Below, piece after piece: positions 11,478-24,331 of a DNA stretch of 64,000 bases. Source of the stretch: Montifringilla adamsi. Lineage: Eukaryota; Chordata; Aves; Passeriformes; Passeridae. The translations under genes and the position numbers were made by a program. The DNA lies in NCBI GenBank assembly GCA_017590115.1, contig JAGGNK010012892.1:1900351-1964350 (forward strand), written 5' to 3'. The first letter of the stretch is position 1, and the number at the start of each line of letters is the position of its first letter. Below the pieces are notes generated by a model. The model was not told the DNA's origin and made no database searches. It saw only the letters and a list, made by a program, of their open reading frames with translations.

Positions 11478-11489
11478 CTGTCATTTCAG
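11478..11489 (+). promoter_or_regulatory. 3' splice site of GULP1 exon 11490-11584
   Basis: CTGTCATTTCAG ends at 11489. Using this acceptor joins A(4775) to AG(11490-11491) to make the Lys codon that precedes Arg-Asp-Leu-Phe, which is the conserved GULP1 junction. The repeated AGAG immediately after it offers no better in-frame choice. Confidence 0.85.
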
Positions 11490-11584
11490 AGAGAGACCTT
11501 TTTGGAGCAGAACCTTTTGACCCTTTTAGCTGTGGAGCAGGAGATTTCCCTCCAGACATTCAGTCCAAACTAGATGAGATGCAG
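11490..11584 (+). CDS. GULP1: GULP1 exon encoding the DLF/DPF endocytic motif region
   Basis: The exon completes a Lys codon and encodes 31 further residues, from [12 protein letters not shown] through [15 protein letters not shown]. The acidic-Phe motifs DLF and FDPF resemble short peptides that bind the appendage domains of AP-1, AP-2 and GGA clathrin adaptors. This fits a role of GULP at clathrin- and Arf6-dependent endocytic steps; the match is by motif and not shown directly. Against recalled human GULP1 the only changes I notice are Asn to Ser and Ala to Gly in the short CGA segment. The donor is GTAACT at 11585. The exon ends on a codon boundary, so the phase is 0 going into the last exon. 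Confidence 0.96.
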
Positions 11585-14500
11585 GTAACTACTGTCTTAC
11601 GTGGGTTTTGATGGCTGTGTGCCTATTCTTGAAATACATGCTTACTGTATTCTGAAAATGTGTTCCACACACTAATGCACACACAAGCCCCTATTTCTGA
11701 CTGTTCCTTCTGTGAGTTTATCTCCTGGTCTTTGAGCTGGAGTTTGGGTTTGCCCCAAGAGCCCCACCTGGTACCAAGACAGTCAGCTACACTAGTGAAG
11801 GGTTTCTCAGCAGTGTAACCAAAATGGTCTGAGAGCTGTTACCTGGGAAGAGACTGAGAGAGCTGAAAAAGAGAGCTGAGCCAAGAGCCCTCCAGATCCC
11901 ATCATCAGCCATCTCCACCATCTCAATGTACCCTCCTCAATGGCATCACTTCGGTTTCTCACAGCATTAGGCAGACAGGTGCTTCTGAGGCCATGGCAAT
12001 TTTTTGCTGCCTTTAAAAACAGCTCTGTAGCACCCTGGAGCAATTAAACTCTTGAGAACTGATTCAAGAATTCTGAGCTGTTGTGTTTTTATCCTAAAAT
12101 GTTTGTTGAGTCTGAAACACTCAACATTGTCCATTCAGTTATTGACCCAATTGTGAAACAATTCTAGGAGAAAGTCCTCAAGTTTTGGAACAAATGATGC
12201 TCTGCAGTCAGACTTTCAAAACTTCTAGTTTCTTGCCAGCTTATCTCTAGTATTTTTTAAGCAGCCTGCCAGCAAAAGAAAAGGCTGGAAATAATGGAAA
12301 CTTGAATTTCTAGGATCCTGGCTCCTCAGCAGAAAGTATTCCCAAGGTTTCCAGCCCTCTTGTCTCTTAGGAGCCCACAAAGTTCAAGAGCATTTGCTCT
12401 CGGGCTCCTTCTGCTCCTGTCTCCTGCCTAGAGAGCAGCAGAGATCTTTTAAAATAGTTTAAATAAATTGAAATACCATTTAATTTTCCTAAGTACATTT
12501 TTTTTTCTTTGTCAGTTCAGGTTGGTTCCACTGACAAACTCTACTTAAAGTGAAGTAAGAAATTTAGCTTCTTAGTCCCCTGTATAATTTCAAACAGCAG
12601 CTAAAAGCCAAAACTGTCCTCTTTGCAATTCCAACAACATGCTGGTGTTTTGTGAATGCCATAACATTGTTACCAAGCCCTTGAACACAAACCCCAAATC
12701 TTACAGCACCTCCCATTGATATATTACCAACATTTCCATTGTTTTAGGGAAAAATAAATTGTAGCAACTGTGGTTACCACTAATAATGGTATGTCAATAT
12801 TTAAATGTCACATATTAAGAGTTCCTATACAGGTAATATTTTGACAATATTTGGAATTGTTTGCCTATACCAGTACAGAGTGTTGTCACCTCATAAAAAT
12901 TCAGGGACTTAAATAGTAAATGTTTGAAGATGTTTGAAGGCATGAAATTAAAATCTTCCATCATTGTTTGTATTCTCTTGATCTAAAAAAAGGAGACAAC
13001 CAATCAACAACAAAACCCCCAAACATTAGGGTGTCCTGTTGTGAAGAAAGGCACTCCCCCCCCAGCATATCAACTATTCACTGAAAATTAATTAGTGGGC
13101 CTTTATGTAGGCACAAAACTTGACATTTATGATCCAGCTGAGAATAAGTGTACACCTGCAGGGGTATGAAAAACCCCCATATTCTAGCCTGAGCCAAAGC
13201 AAACACTGTGGGAAGTGATTTTACTGTGTGATTGGTGCAAAATACAGATTGAAACATGTTTTTCCTAATGTCTCTTTTATCTTCTTGTGCTTTCCTGGGT
13301 GCGCAGCGTCAGCGATGGTTGGTATATCATATTTTAATAATGGTATTTAAAGCATTTACAATTGAAATGTGCATGTGTTTGTCTTGTGTTCCTATTTTTA
13401 TGTATATTTGTTTATGTATAAAAATTCCAAGATTTATGGTTTGTGTATAGAACTCTGAGTCAGGGCCATTTTGGTTTTTTGGGGCCTGCAATCTCTAAGT
13501 TAGAGACAGCTGATGGTTTTTTTCTTTACTCTGTCTTGCCAGGTGCTAATACTAAGAATTTGTTTTCGCTGCTATTTGTTTTCCATGTGTACTTGTGAAA
13601 TCTCCAGTTGTCATTATCAGATTGTCACTAGTGAAATGGTTTAAGCAAAACCTTTAGAACAGAGATTGTGTTAGTACAACCACGTTTGAGAGCAAGTCTT
13701 TGTTTGGACATAGTGATTTAAAACTTTTCAAGGAGCAGAAGCAGCTGTGCTTAGGCACAGCCTTTGAGGAAGGTGAGAGCACGGAACATGTAACATGCTC
13801 TGGAAATCCAACAATGAGAAACGTGGAAGAGAAATGTGGGCCTCTCTTCTTTTCTGAAATGCAGTGAATGAATTTGTTACCTTTGCATTATGGAAGCACA
13901 GCCTGGATTTCTGTGATTGTGTATTCCATTAAATCTGTGAAGGTAAGTTTTTTACAGACACCTAGCAAATAGCTCCGTGTATAAACTTCCTGCACCACGG
14001 TGTTGAGTAGAGCTCAGCCTGCAGTGAGAATGTGTCAACCTGACTGGAGCAGCCCAATCCAGACTCTCTTAGCCTGTTTCTTGTGAGGAACATGTGAGGT
14101 GCCTCAGCACACACACCCCGTGTGCAGAAAAGCTGCTCTGATGTGGCCTTGTGATTTTGGGAACAACGTGGGAGAAGAGAGCACAAAACAGAAGAGGCAC
14201 TGGAGAATACTCTTGAGTAGGGGGTGCTTTTCCTTTGCATCCTGCATTCTGAACTTAATGAGATCAGATAAATTTCCCTGGCCTCTGAGGGAGCACTCTT
14301 ATTTTTAAACTTCAGTGAGGATCCAAATTTCACAGTTAAGCTTTCTATTCCATTTCTCAGTCCAATCTCTGTTGATCTTTTTGGAGAGCTTAAAACTCAA
14401 ACATTTGCTGAGATGTGACTTTTATAGCTCAGGCCTCTCTCTGATGACTGTCCAACCTCCTGTTTCTCTGCACCCTTATGCTGAAATATATTTTCATCTT

Positions 14501-17500
14501 TATTTTGACTATGTCCAGACATCAATAAAATTAATGTCTACTTTCCCAGAAATCTTGCAGTGAGGAGAAGTTTCCCTGGATTATGAGTCACACCAGCAGC
14601 AGCTGCTATAATTTATTAAAATCTCAAGGTAGTTCATATCAGAGAGCTTCCAGGAGCTGCAAGCCATTCTCCCTGCATGCCCTGAAGCAGTCAGTAGACT
14701 TGGCATCTTTCCATCTCAAATAAGTTATGCTCACCCCTCTAAATGCTCTTCTCAGAGATATGTAAATTTGTCATTGCTTCGTTTGGTTTGTGCTGACTTA
14801 AGCTCATTGAGGGAAGTCACTGTGAAGTGATAAGTGAGTGAACTTCTGAGCCATAAGATTGACTCTGGCAAATTTATCTTCTGATAAAGTGCAAGTTCTT
14901 TGTCTTGTACTGCTTACGGGTTTTAACCAGAATAGCTCATATCTTTTTATCCTTGACTCCAAAAAAAAAAGGCTGGTTTTGGAAGAGGGATTGTTTCTGA
15001 GCTGTTTTGAGTGGAAACAAGCTTTGCTCCTCTCTTTAGGGCATCAATCACATCCCTTAGTAATACCATTACTTAGTAAGTAACTAAACTGCTCAGTCCT
15101 TGTGTAAAAATGCCTCTAAAGTAAAAAAGCTCCTTGAGGAGGACACGAACACAATAAAACAAGGCACAGTATAGATGCACACTTCATAGCCCTTCTGTTC
15201 CCTCTCCTGGCCAGTGCCACAGGGTGGCCTTTTTCAGCACTCCCTGAAAATTCACTTCATGTCTTCCACTTAAATACCCAGGAGAAAAAAAATCTTGATT
15301 TTACGTTCCTTTAATGACAGAAATGCCCAGCTAGCCACTTGGATTGCTTTGATGTCCTCTCTATGCTGTTGGGCTCTTTGGCCTTGTGGTTGTCATGGAA
15401 GTTTGAGCCTGCTTGGAAGTGCAGCATCTGACATTGATGGTCGTGGGTTTGGTATGGCTCAGAAGTGATCATGGAAATGCCATGTCTCTGTTACAGACAG
15501 GAAGGTGCATGAGCTATTGTTCTCAGGAACAGCACCTGGCAACCACAGCACTGATTTCTTTTAGGACAGACAGTTCATTTTGGTCATAAAGTTTAAAAGC
15601 TTTTTTAATTATTATGATCCATAAAGAGCAGCAACTTCTGAACAGATTAGCATTGATCACATTGCAAATATGTGGAAATGTAGTTGTTTTAAATGCAAAA
15701 TATCACAGCTTGAGAAGGACTGAACAGGGGTGGGGGGAAGTGGCTGGAGTGAAGCTGCAGAAGGAAAGGCCAAGGAGGCCAAGGTTCTTCAAGAAAGTGG
15801 AAATAGTTCTAAGTGAAGTCATAGCAAACACAAGCAAAGTGCTAAGTGACAAAATATCAGTTTGTGTGGAAAAAAACCTGACATGCTCAACGTAAGAGCA
15901 GTGAGATGAGTGTACTTTCAAAATGCATCATCTGATTTGCTCTTCACTTGCTGGAAATGGCAGTGGAAGTAAAGCTACTTAAGACACCAGCAAACTTAAC
16001 AGTAAATATAAGATAAAAATAAAAGTGGACAGGAATGGGATGGATGTTCAGTGAAGGCTCTGGCTGCCTCAGGATGCAGGTCTCTGTCCTTGTCAAACCA
16101 GTTGTTGGTGATGTTCTGCTGTTGGAACTCATCAAGCATCCTCAGGTTGAAACAACAACAATTCCTTGTTCCTGTATCCCTTTACAAGCTTAAAACTGGA
16201 AACAGCCTTCAGATACTTCAGAATGTGAGCATCCTAGGCACACTGTAACTGCAGGGTTTAAAATGTAAGATTAGACCCTAGGGCTAATTCTCTGAATTCT
16301 CCTTCTGGGTAAGCAGTCCTCCTTTGACTGCAGTTACATCAATTAATTTACCCTTTGGATAAATGAACACTGTCTGTTTGTAACAGGATGCGTTTCGCTT
16401 GGAATTTCACGTACTGTTCACTTGAAATATCTTCTGCGTTGTATGTTCTTCCTTTTAAACCTTTGGAAAATACAGAGAGGAGAAAAAAGGAAAAATCTTA
16501 AATACACTAGTGAGCCTTGGCAGCACTGTCACCCAGGTAGAGCAAACTGGGTAGCGCAGTTGGGGAATGTTTACACCACAGTGCTGCTACTTGCTCAGCA
16601 TCTCATGGTATAGATCTGCCTTTAGGAAAATGCAGCTTTTACTTGGAAATTCTCAGACCATTTAGTAACTATTGCCAGGAGGTTTGTTCTCTTTTTCCAC
16701 ATTATTCTCCTGATAGCAGTAGCTGGCAGGGTTATTAGATATTCATACACTTTTCAAGTGTGATTTGAATTTGTTTGAAATTAAGCTGGTTTGACATGGG
16801 ATTTATCTTCTAAACCCAAAAGGTATGGTCTTGAGGTACTGCTGTGCATGTGAGGGAAAGACTTGAGTTTGTGCCTAATCCCCACACAGATAGTTTTACA
16901 AAAAGATTGATCTTGTTTACAAGATATTTTCTTGATGAAAGGACCTGTTATTGATTTCATAGCACACAATCAGCACTCTCACTGAACAGAGCTCTGTGAC
17001 TGTTGCCACTGGAGTTGATGTTCTCATGGCATTTCTAGTCGGAGCCCCGTTTCCAATTGCTTAAACCTTCAAAGTACTTTCACCCAGCAGACTGAAATTT
17101 TCTTGACTTCAAGGTGATTTTGAGGTTCAAGCCACAGTTACTCAGCTTCTTTTAATGCAAAAAGAGAAATGAAAATACGAGTGGTTTTCTTGTATTAAAA
17201 GTGCAGTTGTTACTTTAGGACTGGTGTGAATGAAGTACCTTTAGCAAGCCAAGCATCTGTGATAGTATACCAAAAAAAAGTACTTGTAGAATGAATTTAT
17301 TTTTCCATAGAGGAGGTGGTAGCATCCAGCTTATAATCTTTTTTGTGTTTCTATTAATAAAATGAATGTGAACAAACTCAGGAATTTTGGTCTGAAATTT
17401 CAAAGCAACTCACTGCACTTTCAAAATACCACTGAGTTTTATTTTACTGAGTTACATGCCTTTAAAATGCACTTTTTTCATTTGCAGTTGAGCAAGTATG

Positions 17501-18049
17501 ATTTTATTTGCCTTTTTCATGAAGCTCAGATGGCAGTGGGCAGTAAAGCCCTGTCAATTTAACTGCACTGGGAGCAATTCAGAGCAGCTCTCTGAGGTGG
17601 GGTGGTCAGCACTTTTTGTTGGACTGCTCTTATAGCACCACAGAACACAGGAGACACCTTGTATCAGTAACAATGTCCATGTCATACCTGCATTTTTCAA
17701 TATAAATCTTCTTGAATTTTACTCAGGAACAACATGGTGCAAGTCAGACTTGTTTGGATTTCTGTCAACCTATGTAAAATATTGAATATTTTTGTTCTAT
17801 AATATTTTCTTCACTTTATGTACATGCTGTAGCTATGCTGTTGTATGGTATACATCTTTTATGAGTTAACCACTAAGACTTACTAAACAGTGGCTGACCA
17901 AATAATGTAAATATTTGTGAATTCAGGCTGAAGTATCGTTGCAGTTTGTCTGCCTAAAGATATGCTTGGATTTAAATGTTTTTACAAGAAGAATGTAATC
18001 CTCCAGAACTCACTTGGCTCTTTACTAATGATGTCTTGTTTCATTGCAG
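11585..18049 (+). other. GULP1 last intron
   Basis: This 6.5-kb intron has a GTAACT donor and TTTCATTGCAG acceptor. It carries no exon I can support. A 123-residue minus-strand frame at 13962-14333 overlaps a plus-strand frame at 14099-14308, and neither resembles a family or has good splice context. Apart from short homopolymers it holds nothing notable by eye. Confidence 0.85.
18023..18049 (+). promoter_or_regulatory. Branch point and 3' splice site of the last GULP1 exon
   Basis: TACTAAT at 18023-18029 is a near-perfect branch-point consensus 20 nt upstream of TTTCATTGCAG, which ends at 18049. The spacing and pyrimidine content are typical of a strong acceptor. Confidence 0.8.
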
Positions 18050-18121
18050 GAGGGGTTCAAAATGGGATTAACTCTTGAAGGCACAGTATTTTGTCTTGAC
18101 CCACTAGACAGCAGGTGCTGA
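18050..18121 (+). CDS. GULP1: GULP1 terminal coding exon with TGA stop
   Basis: It encodes 23 residues, EGFKMGLTLEGTVFCLDPLD followed by SRC, then TGA at 18119-18121. I believe this tail is identical to the human GULP1 C terminus, so it is under strong constraint. The two cysteines and the LDPLDSRC end are family hallmarks. The exon starts in phase 0 directly after CAG. With the two preceding exons the window encodes 101 residues, the same as the corresponding part of the 304-residue human protein. There are no frameshifts or premature stops. Confidence 0.97.
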   Translation, partial: EGFKMGLTLEGTVFCLDPLDSRC

Positions 18122-18317
18122 TGCCAAGAAAGTCAATGTGAATTTCGTCCACAGTGGGTTTTTTTTTATTTCTGAACACGTACTCACAGATCCATGTGCC
18201 AAAAATTGCTTTTTTCAACTTGTAAACTCTTGTGAGGCTTGCTTCTGTAAAAATTCAACTTATTTCCAGTCTTTCCCTGTACAAATGTAAAAAGTTGTAT
18301 TTGTTTATGGATTATGG

Positions 18318-18323
18318 ATTAAA
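18318..18323 (+). terminator. Possible proximal poly(A) signal ATTAAA
   Basis: ATTAAA lies about 200 nt after the stop codon and is followed within 40 nt by T/GT-rich sequence (GCTGTTGTGTTTCTTTCTG). That is a reasonable proximal cleavage context for a short 3' UTR. Confidence 0.4.
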
Positions 18324-18665
18324 TTACGCTGTTGTGTTTCTTTCTGTCACATTTTGGCCCGAATTTACTATGCTTTATGACTATTAGCTTGGAGAAGTTC
18401 TTCAGAAAGGTCACTCATACCTCTCTCTCTGTCTCTCTCTGCAAATGTGCAGGCATGAATTCTACATAATACTTTACCTGGCAGCATTTTGAAATTATGC
18501 TTTTAAGGTATTATTTAATATCCAAGCAGTAAAATTATTAATATCTGCTACAAAAAATTCAATTTGCAGTGAGAAAAGCATAAAATACTAACCATTACTA
18601 GATGCTTCAAAAGTAAATCTGGATGCAGTGTGATTGATTTCCATCACTGTGTGTGGTTACTATCC

Positions 18666-18673
18666 TGTACATA
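18666..18673 (+). promoter_or_regulatory. Pumilio response element TGTACATA in the 3' UTR
   Basis: TGTACATA fits the TGTANATA consensus bound by PUM proteins in vertebrate 3' UTRs. A match in AT-rich sequence can occur by chance, and conservation across birds would be needed to trust it. Confidence 0.4.
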
Positions 18674-20060
18674 TGTTGTATTGGTTTATACAATCCAGAT
18701 TTTAGGTCCTTCATTCATGTTTTAGAAACTAACAAGTTATTCGTCTGCTAATTAGTGCTTAATGAGCCTAGAAGAACTGCTAAATTGCAGGATGGCAAAG
18801 CAACTGCCCTTTGTTTTGATATTTTATAGCTGAAGTGTAAAGTATGTACCTTGGAGTCCATTACATGCTAGCCATAACTTAAAAGGAAGATTATGGTCCT
18901 GCATTTACTTAGGAACTTATGTAATTTTGTGTATAAGCAGCACTGGGCTCACTTCTGTAATTACTTTCAACACCTGGGTGTTTATAGCCAGGCTCTGTTG
19001 AGTATAATTCTTTTACTCTCTTCTTTAGTGTTCCATGTCTTTAATTTTGAGGCTTTCTGCAGAGAAACAACTATAAGTAAGTCCTTTGTACCCACTGGTT
19101 GTTCAGGTTACAGAAATACCTGCACACCAAGATTCTCAGCTGCTGGTGAGATGAATGCTGACATGTCTATGCATACTCTTCATTAATCTTTCTCATAAGC
19201 AATAAAACACCATCTTAAACCTATCTCAGAAAATTATCGTCATGAGTTCAATTCAAAAACTTTCCAACCTCTAGTAATTTCCCTTCAAAACATACAAATG
19301 TGGAAACCCCCCTGCCCCAAAATTTTCAGATTATTTTTAATGAGAGGCTTTTTGCTGACACTTATAGTTTTGTCCTTAACAGTCACAGTTTACACCAAAA
19401 CCATATTTTTCAATTTCATCCCGAGTATTGTTATGCCTTGTTCAACAAAGTACTTGTGCATGTGCCTTTGGAGTCCTCTAAAAGAATGGGATTATTCCTT
19501 TGCTGGCTTTGACACATCCTCAGGTACCTTGCTGAATTGGGGCCTTAACATCCTCCATTACATTTATCTTCCTCTCTCTCATTCTGAGCTCATCATTCAT
19601 ATAGAGTATTATAGAGAAATATATATTAAAAAATATATGAAATCACTAACAAATAGAATAGTATATGTTTCATAAAGAAAAGTCTTTATAATTTTGTTTG
19701 TCATATAGTATTTTCGAATTTGTATAATGAGGATGTTTAGTAGCCATAGCAATGGCCTTTTTTAACAAATAGAATTTGTATTTTTATTGTACTTTAAAAA
19801 GCTTTACATAATAAGCATCTATTTAGTGGTCATTTATTATCAATGGTAACACTAAGATAATATTTGCACATTTTAAGGAACCTTTTTCGTTACTGATTTT
19901 TATGATAGTTGACTGCAAATGGCATGGTTAAATCTTATATACCTGGTCAATACATACAAAAATACTTAAATCAACACAGCAGTGCATTTTTACTTTTTAT
20001 GTGATCCAATTGAAAACTGTATTTCTATGTAATCTCAAATGTCTGTTTAATTTTGCCTAA

Positions 20061-20080
20061 AATAAATGTTTTTAAATAAA
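20061..20080 (+). terminator. Paired AATAAA poly(A) signals, likely GULP1 transcript end
   Basis: AATAAA occurs at 20061-20066 and 20075-20080. The sequence about 20-30 nt further on (CAGTGTTCATTC) is modestly GT-rich. Base composition shifts from strongly AT-rich to mixed immediately afterwards, which makes this the best place for the distal cleavage site. Confidence 0.65.
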
Positions 20081-23000
20081 TTGCCTCCCAGAACACAGTG
20101 TTCATTCACTAAAATGCCCAGCTGGAAGGTAGGGTGGGCTGGTGCTTAAATATTGGGCTGGATCTGCCACAAAAGAGGGTTTAGTGCTGGAATGGGTCAA
20201 AAGTCTTGTTTGGAAAGGATCTGATCTCAGGGTAGAACACTCCAATCCCTTTTATTACTGAGTTTGGGCTAATCTGCAATCAGCAGAGGAAAAATCTTGT
20301 TCTAAATGCAGCTGTATAATACTGACAGTTAGGGAGTAACTCTCTCTGCAGTGCTTCCTGGACTTAACTGACTGTTCTTTTTGCCTTTTTTCCCCTCCAT
20401 ATTTCTCTACTCAATATATTTGGCTGCTGACTGACTGTTTAAGGAGGGAAGGATAATTATTGAAGTTTTCCTGAGCCTTAGAAAACAACCTCTGTAACCC
20501 AGGTGTGTTAATGGCACAGGCTGCTGCAGACCGTGTCAGTGCTTCTGAGAGAAGTGATCTGAAACCATCTGGTAATCTGTTCCCTTGTAAAACTTCCCTT
20601 CAGACTAATGCTCAAAACCCATCTAAGCACTTGGATTTGTGGGAATGGAGCTTGAACATCCATGGGATTGGGTGCTGGCAGGTAAGGAGCACATGTCACT
20701 ATGTCCTGTGAGCTGTGGGTATGAGCTGTCCCTCCCTACTGCCGTCAGTGTTCTCTCACAGGCAGAGCAGCAGCACCTCGTGCCGCATCTGCACTGCTGC
20801 TCTCAAATACCTGGCTGGGAGCACTCAGAGGAGCCCAGGCCATCGCTCCTGCTCTGGTCAGAGGGAGGGGATGCTGCTGCTGCTCACAGCACAGTGTTGG
20901 TTGTGGAAGTTGTCTTGTTACAGAGAGAGAAACAGCATCTACTAGGTTAGAGATATGGTGCTAATGAGTCAGGAACAAGACTTTTTTTTTACTTGTAAAT
21001 TGCAACAAAAACAAAATACCAGTGCAGCTTCATGCTGCCTGTTTTATCAATACTTTTTTCTTTTTGTGGATGCCTTTTCTTTCCATTTCTATTTTTTTTT
21101 TTTTTCTTCTATAAACTGTGATCACTCTGCTGACCATGCTAACTGTGGCTGTATCACTTCTGGACATGTAATTGTTGATTTTGGTTTCAATCAAATGCCC
21201 AGCAACTCTCCTGGCCTGTCATACCAAGCTATATTAACACCTAGAAGCAGGATTCCTGCTTTACATTCCTTGTTTTCCTATGATATGAACTAATTTTTTC
21301 TTCCTACCTGCCTGTCATGGTGTACCTGAGTGAATGAGCTGCTTAGGTTAGAATTCTGAAGTCAAACAGATGAAATATGGTGAGTTGCTGTTTTCTTTTT
21401 TTAACTTCTGATAAATCACTGAGCATCAGTGCAGGATGTTCTTGGACTAACACATCTTTATTTTCAGTGGGTCTGCAAGTGGCTCTTACCCTTCCATGTG
21501 ACAGATGGGATTTGTGCTAAACATAAAATTTATCAAATTGCTCAAATTTGTAAAGACCAAATCTTTCATGTGGTGAAAGGAATTATATTCCATTCTGGCT
21601 TCACAGATGAAAAGGAAGAAAAGGAGGAGAAATTCTCACACTTGCAGAAGCGTGGTTGTGTAATCCCAGAGGTGATGGAATGTGCCAAGGGATGAGGCTG
21701 GCTCTGAGACTTGATTACGATGATTAATTTTCAATTTGTGGAACTAAGCATGGTTTTATTCTCACTGAGCAAATCTGCCTCACAAAAAAGTCTTTTCTGC
21801 AAAGGAGGAGACAGTCACTGCCTGAGAAACCTCTGCTTAAACACACAGAGCCCCTGTCTGTGCTGTATCTCATCTGTCACTAGAGATTGTCACCCCTGGA
21901 CACCCTCTAAAGAGAGGAGCTGTGTTGAGAACTGCAGGCAAGCTCTCAGTTTCCTTATTTTCGCACTTTGGGGTTTTTTTGTTGCTTTTTAACATTAGAG
22001 GATGCAGAAGTCACACATAAAAAGCCCTCAGAATAACTGGCCATATGTAACTGCAACTGAAGATGCCTACTGGTAGGTGTCTGGTGAGCTTCAGCTAAAA
22101 GGCAGCAAGGGAGCCTTGGTACTTCATTAGCCTGCTTTCCCCTCTTTCTTTTTAGACAAATTCTTAATGAGACACTGAGGCATGAGTTGCACTGTGAGCT
22201 GGTGAAAAACTGGTAAGCAGTTGTCATCAATGAAATAGGGACCAGGATTTCAACTCTCTGGGTTTGTTCAGTTATTTCAGAAGGGTAAGGCAGTGCTTTG
22301 TCTGAGGGAAAGCCTGACATTTGTAAAACGTGCTGCCTTCCTGGGATGCTTCAGCCTGCATCCAGTGGTGCTGCATAGATTAAAGAAACTGCACATTTAT
22401 TTATTCATCAGACCAAAACACTTTCTGGAAGTACAAGACACACTGGGATTCATGGAGTGAATATGTAGTTCGTGTGTGTGATGCAGTAAAGCTTTCCAAA
22501 CATATGAATATGTAATTTAACTTTCGTGTTTAAGGAATTTCCCAAGAATCTAATTTCTATATAGTTGGGGATAACAAACCCTGCAGGTTAAGTCTCGTAA
22601 AGTGGACTCTGGAATGGACTGAACTTATTTTAATTCTCATATGAATGACAGTAACAAAACTCAGCAGATTTCAGCCTTTAAACTTTTTTTCTTGGTTTTT
22701 TTTTTTTTTCCCTCACATTTTCCACTGTTTATTTCAGCAGAGCTGAATAATAAGGAGCAGAACCAGATTAGGAAGGAAGTATAGAAGAAAATCAAAAGGG
22801 AACAAAATATCATCTTGTGCCAGCATTAAGCAGTTCAGTCACACTGCATTTTTTTGTGAAACTTAACTGATGCGAGAACTCCTCTCGTTCTGCCCCATCA
22901 CTTTTTATGCTATCTCAGGGTTGCACGAGGGCTGCCAAGAAGCAGATTTGCCATGTCTGCAGCCCCCAAGAACTGCTCTTGGAGCTGTTGGAGTGTGCCA

Positions 23001-24314
23001 GGAATATTGCCTCACACAGAGTAGGTAACCACAGTGAGCCTTGTCCACGATGCTGCTTGCTGCAAGCTCCAGTTTCCATGCATTTATCCTAATTTTTAGT
23101 AGTTTGTACCATATTAAAAACCTGGCTAAGTTGCATATCTGACAAAGGCTTCCAGAAGGAAGCTGTACTAAGCCATTACAAAAGTTCTTTAGCTAATTGC
23201 CTTTATTCTAATACTGATTGGAAGGCATGACAGTCATGCATATTTTCTAAATGCCTGTTAATAAAACCTTTATATAAATTAATCTCCTTATAAGAACTTT
23301 CTCACAAGAGGAGTCTTAGAATAGACCCTTTCAAATTTTCATTGGTTCAGTTTCCTTTGCAGCTTCATGCTACACACAAGCTTCTCTGACCAAAAAGAAA
23401 CTCAGAAATTCTGTTCAACATGAGTACTTCTAAAAGCTACCTCTGGTTTTACCATGTGTGACATTTAAATTGTGGCAAGTTTTATTTCTTTTATGATTGT
23501 GTCCTGTAAGCATTTTATTCAGTAAAAACAAGATGCTTTTTGAAGCTTCTGCATCATATTAGAATTGGAATATTCTGAGCATGTTTCACTGAAAATAACT
23601 GCATGAGCTCTCCAGGGATCTAAACTGGTTGGCTTTGGAAAAATATTGTGCATTTTAAATATTTTGGTGTTCTTGTAATTTGGGTTTTTTTTTTTAAAGA
23701 AACTTCATTGTTTTCAAATAAAGCAATCTTTGACACTGAAAAGACAGAAAATCCTTCCGTGCACTGCAATAAGGCCCTAAAGCTAATACAGTTCATTGCG
23801 GGGGGAAAAAAGCAACAAAACTTATTTGAAGGGCCTAGATAGATTAGAAATCTGAGATTTTTTTTCTCCTCTTCATTAATATTTAGAGAATGTTATAACA
23901 TTATTACCCCTATGCATACTTTGCTATGGTTTTTGTGGTGGAAGAGAGCCCCCATAATAGCAGATTAAAGTCACCTACAGTGCAAACAATGCAGAAATGG
24001 GGTTCCCCTGTTTTTGTAACACTATATACTATGAAAAAGCCAGAATAAATTTAAGTTTTTTAAACACTTCAACCCTATAAGATAGTGACATGAGCACATA
24101 TCATTTGTGGTTGATAAACCTGGGATGCAAAATAAGCGAGTACACTTGGCAATAAAGGTAAAAGTTTTCAAGGTAAGTGAGTGAGAAATGGTACAAGAGC
24201 ATGGAAATGTTCTGTGGGTTTGCTTGTGTGACTGGGCTCAGCTGTGCTGCACTCATGAGTCAGGCTGTATTTGTGGAGCTTAGCTGATGATCTGCTGTAT
24301 TGCTGCTGGGAAGC

Positions 24315-24331
24315 AAAAAAAAAAAAAAAAA
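24315..24331. repeat. Poly-A run, A17
   Basis: A run of 17 A is followed by GG and a further A6. No associated retroposed body is recognised. Confidence 0.85.

Larger units (their letters stand above)
4776..11489 (+). other. GULP1 intron between exons 4637-4775 and 11490-11584
   Basis: This 6.7-kb intron has a consensus GTAAGT donor and an acceptor CTGTCATTTCAG ending at 11489. It contains a perfect 21-bp hairpin at 5905-5950, A23 and T40 runs and a 35-bp-spaced direct repeat, each listed separately. Open frames within it (for example 6604-6852 minus, 8568-8918 plus and 10303-10704 plus) show no recognisable domain or splice support, so I call none of them. Confidence 0.85.
1..20100 (+). other. 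GULP1: GULP1, 3' part of the gene (partial)
   Basis: This is the 3' portion of the gene for the engulfment adaptor GULP (CED-6 homologue), a cytosolic adaptor that links phagocytic and endocytic receptors such as LRP1 and stabilins to uptake of apoptotic cells and to lipid and endosome traffic. Three exons with consensus splice sites encode the C-terminal 101 residues. The N-terminal PTB domain and the coiled coil of the known family lie upstream of the window. Exon phases chain correctly: the first exon ends one base into a codon, the second completes that Lys codon and ends on a codon boundary, and the third starts in phase 0. Introns of about 6.7 and 6.5 kb separate them. The left border is the window edge and the right border is the presumed poly(A) site. 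The identification rests on recalled family sequence and is very strong. Confidence 0.95.
18122..20100 (+). other. GULP1: Probable GULP1 3' UTR (about 2 kb)
   Basis: The sequence after the stop stays markedly AT-rich for about 2 kb and then becomes more mixed just past 20100. That change coincides with two closely spaced AATAAA hexamers. Candidate proximal signals are ATTAAA at 18318-18323 and AATAAA at 19201-19206, so alternative polyadenylation is possible. The UTR holds a Pumilio-type site (TGTACATA, 18666-18673) and several ATTTA pentamers. Its right end is inferred from composition and signals and is not observed directly. Open frames inside it (18893-19186 and 19298-19675) have no recognisable products. 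Confidence 0.7.

Noticed and set aside
20503..20681. Exon-like open stretch between CCCAG and a GTAAGG donor
   Set aside because: The donor is good, but the acceptor has a poor pyrimidine tract, the product is unknown and overlapping frames are equally open. Not enough to call an exon.
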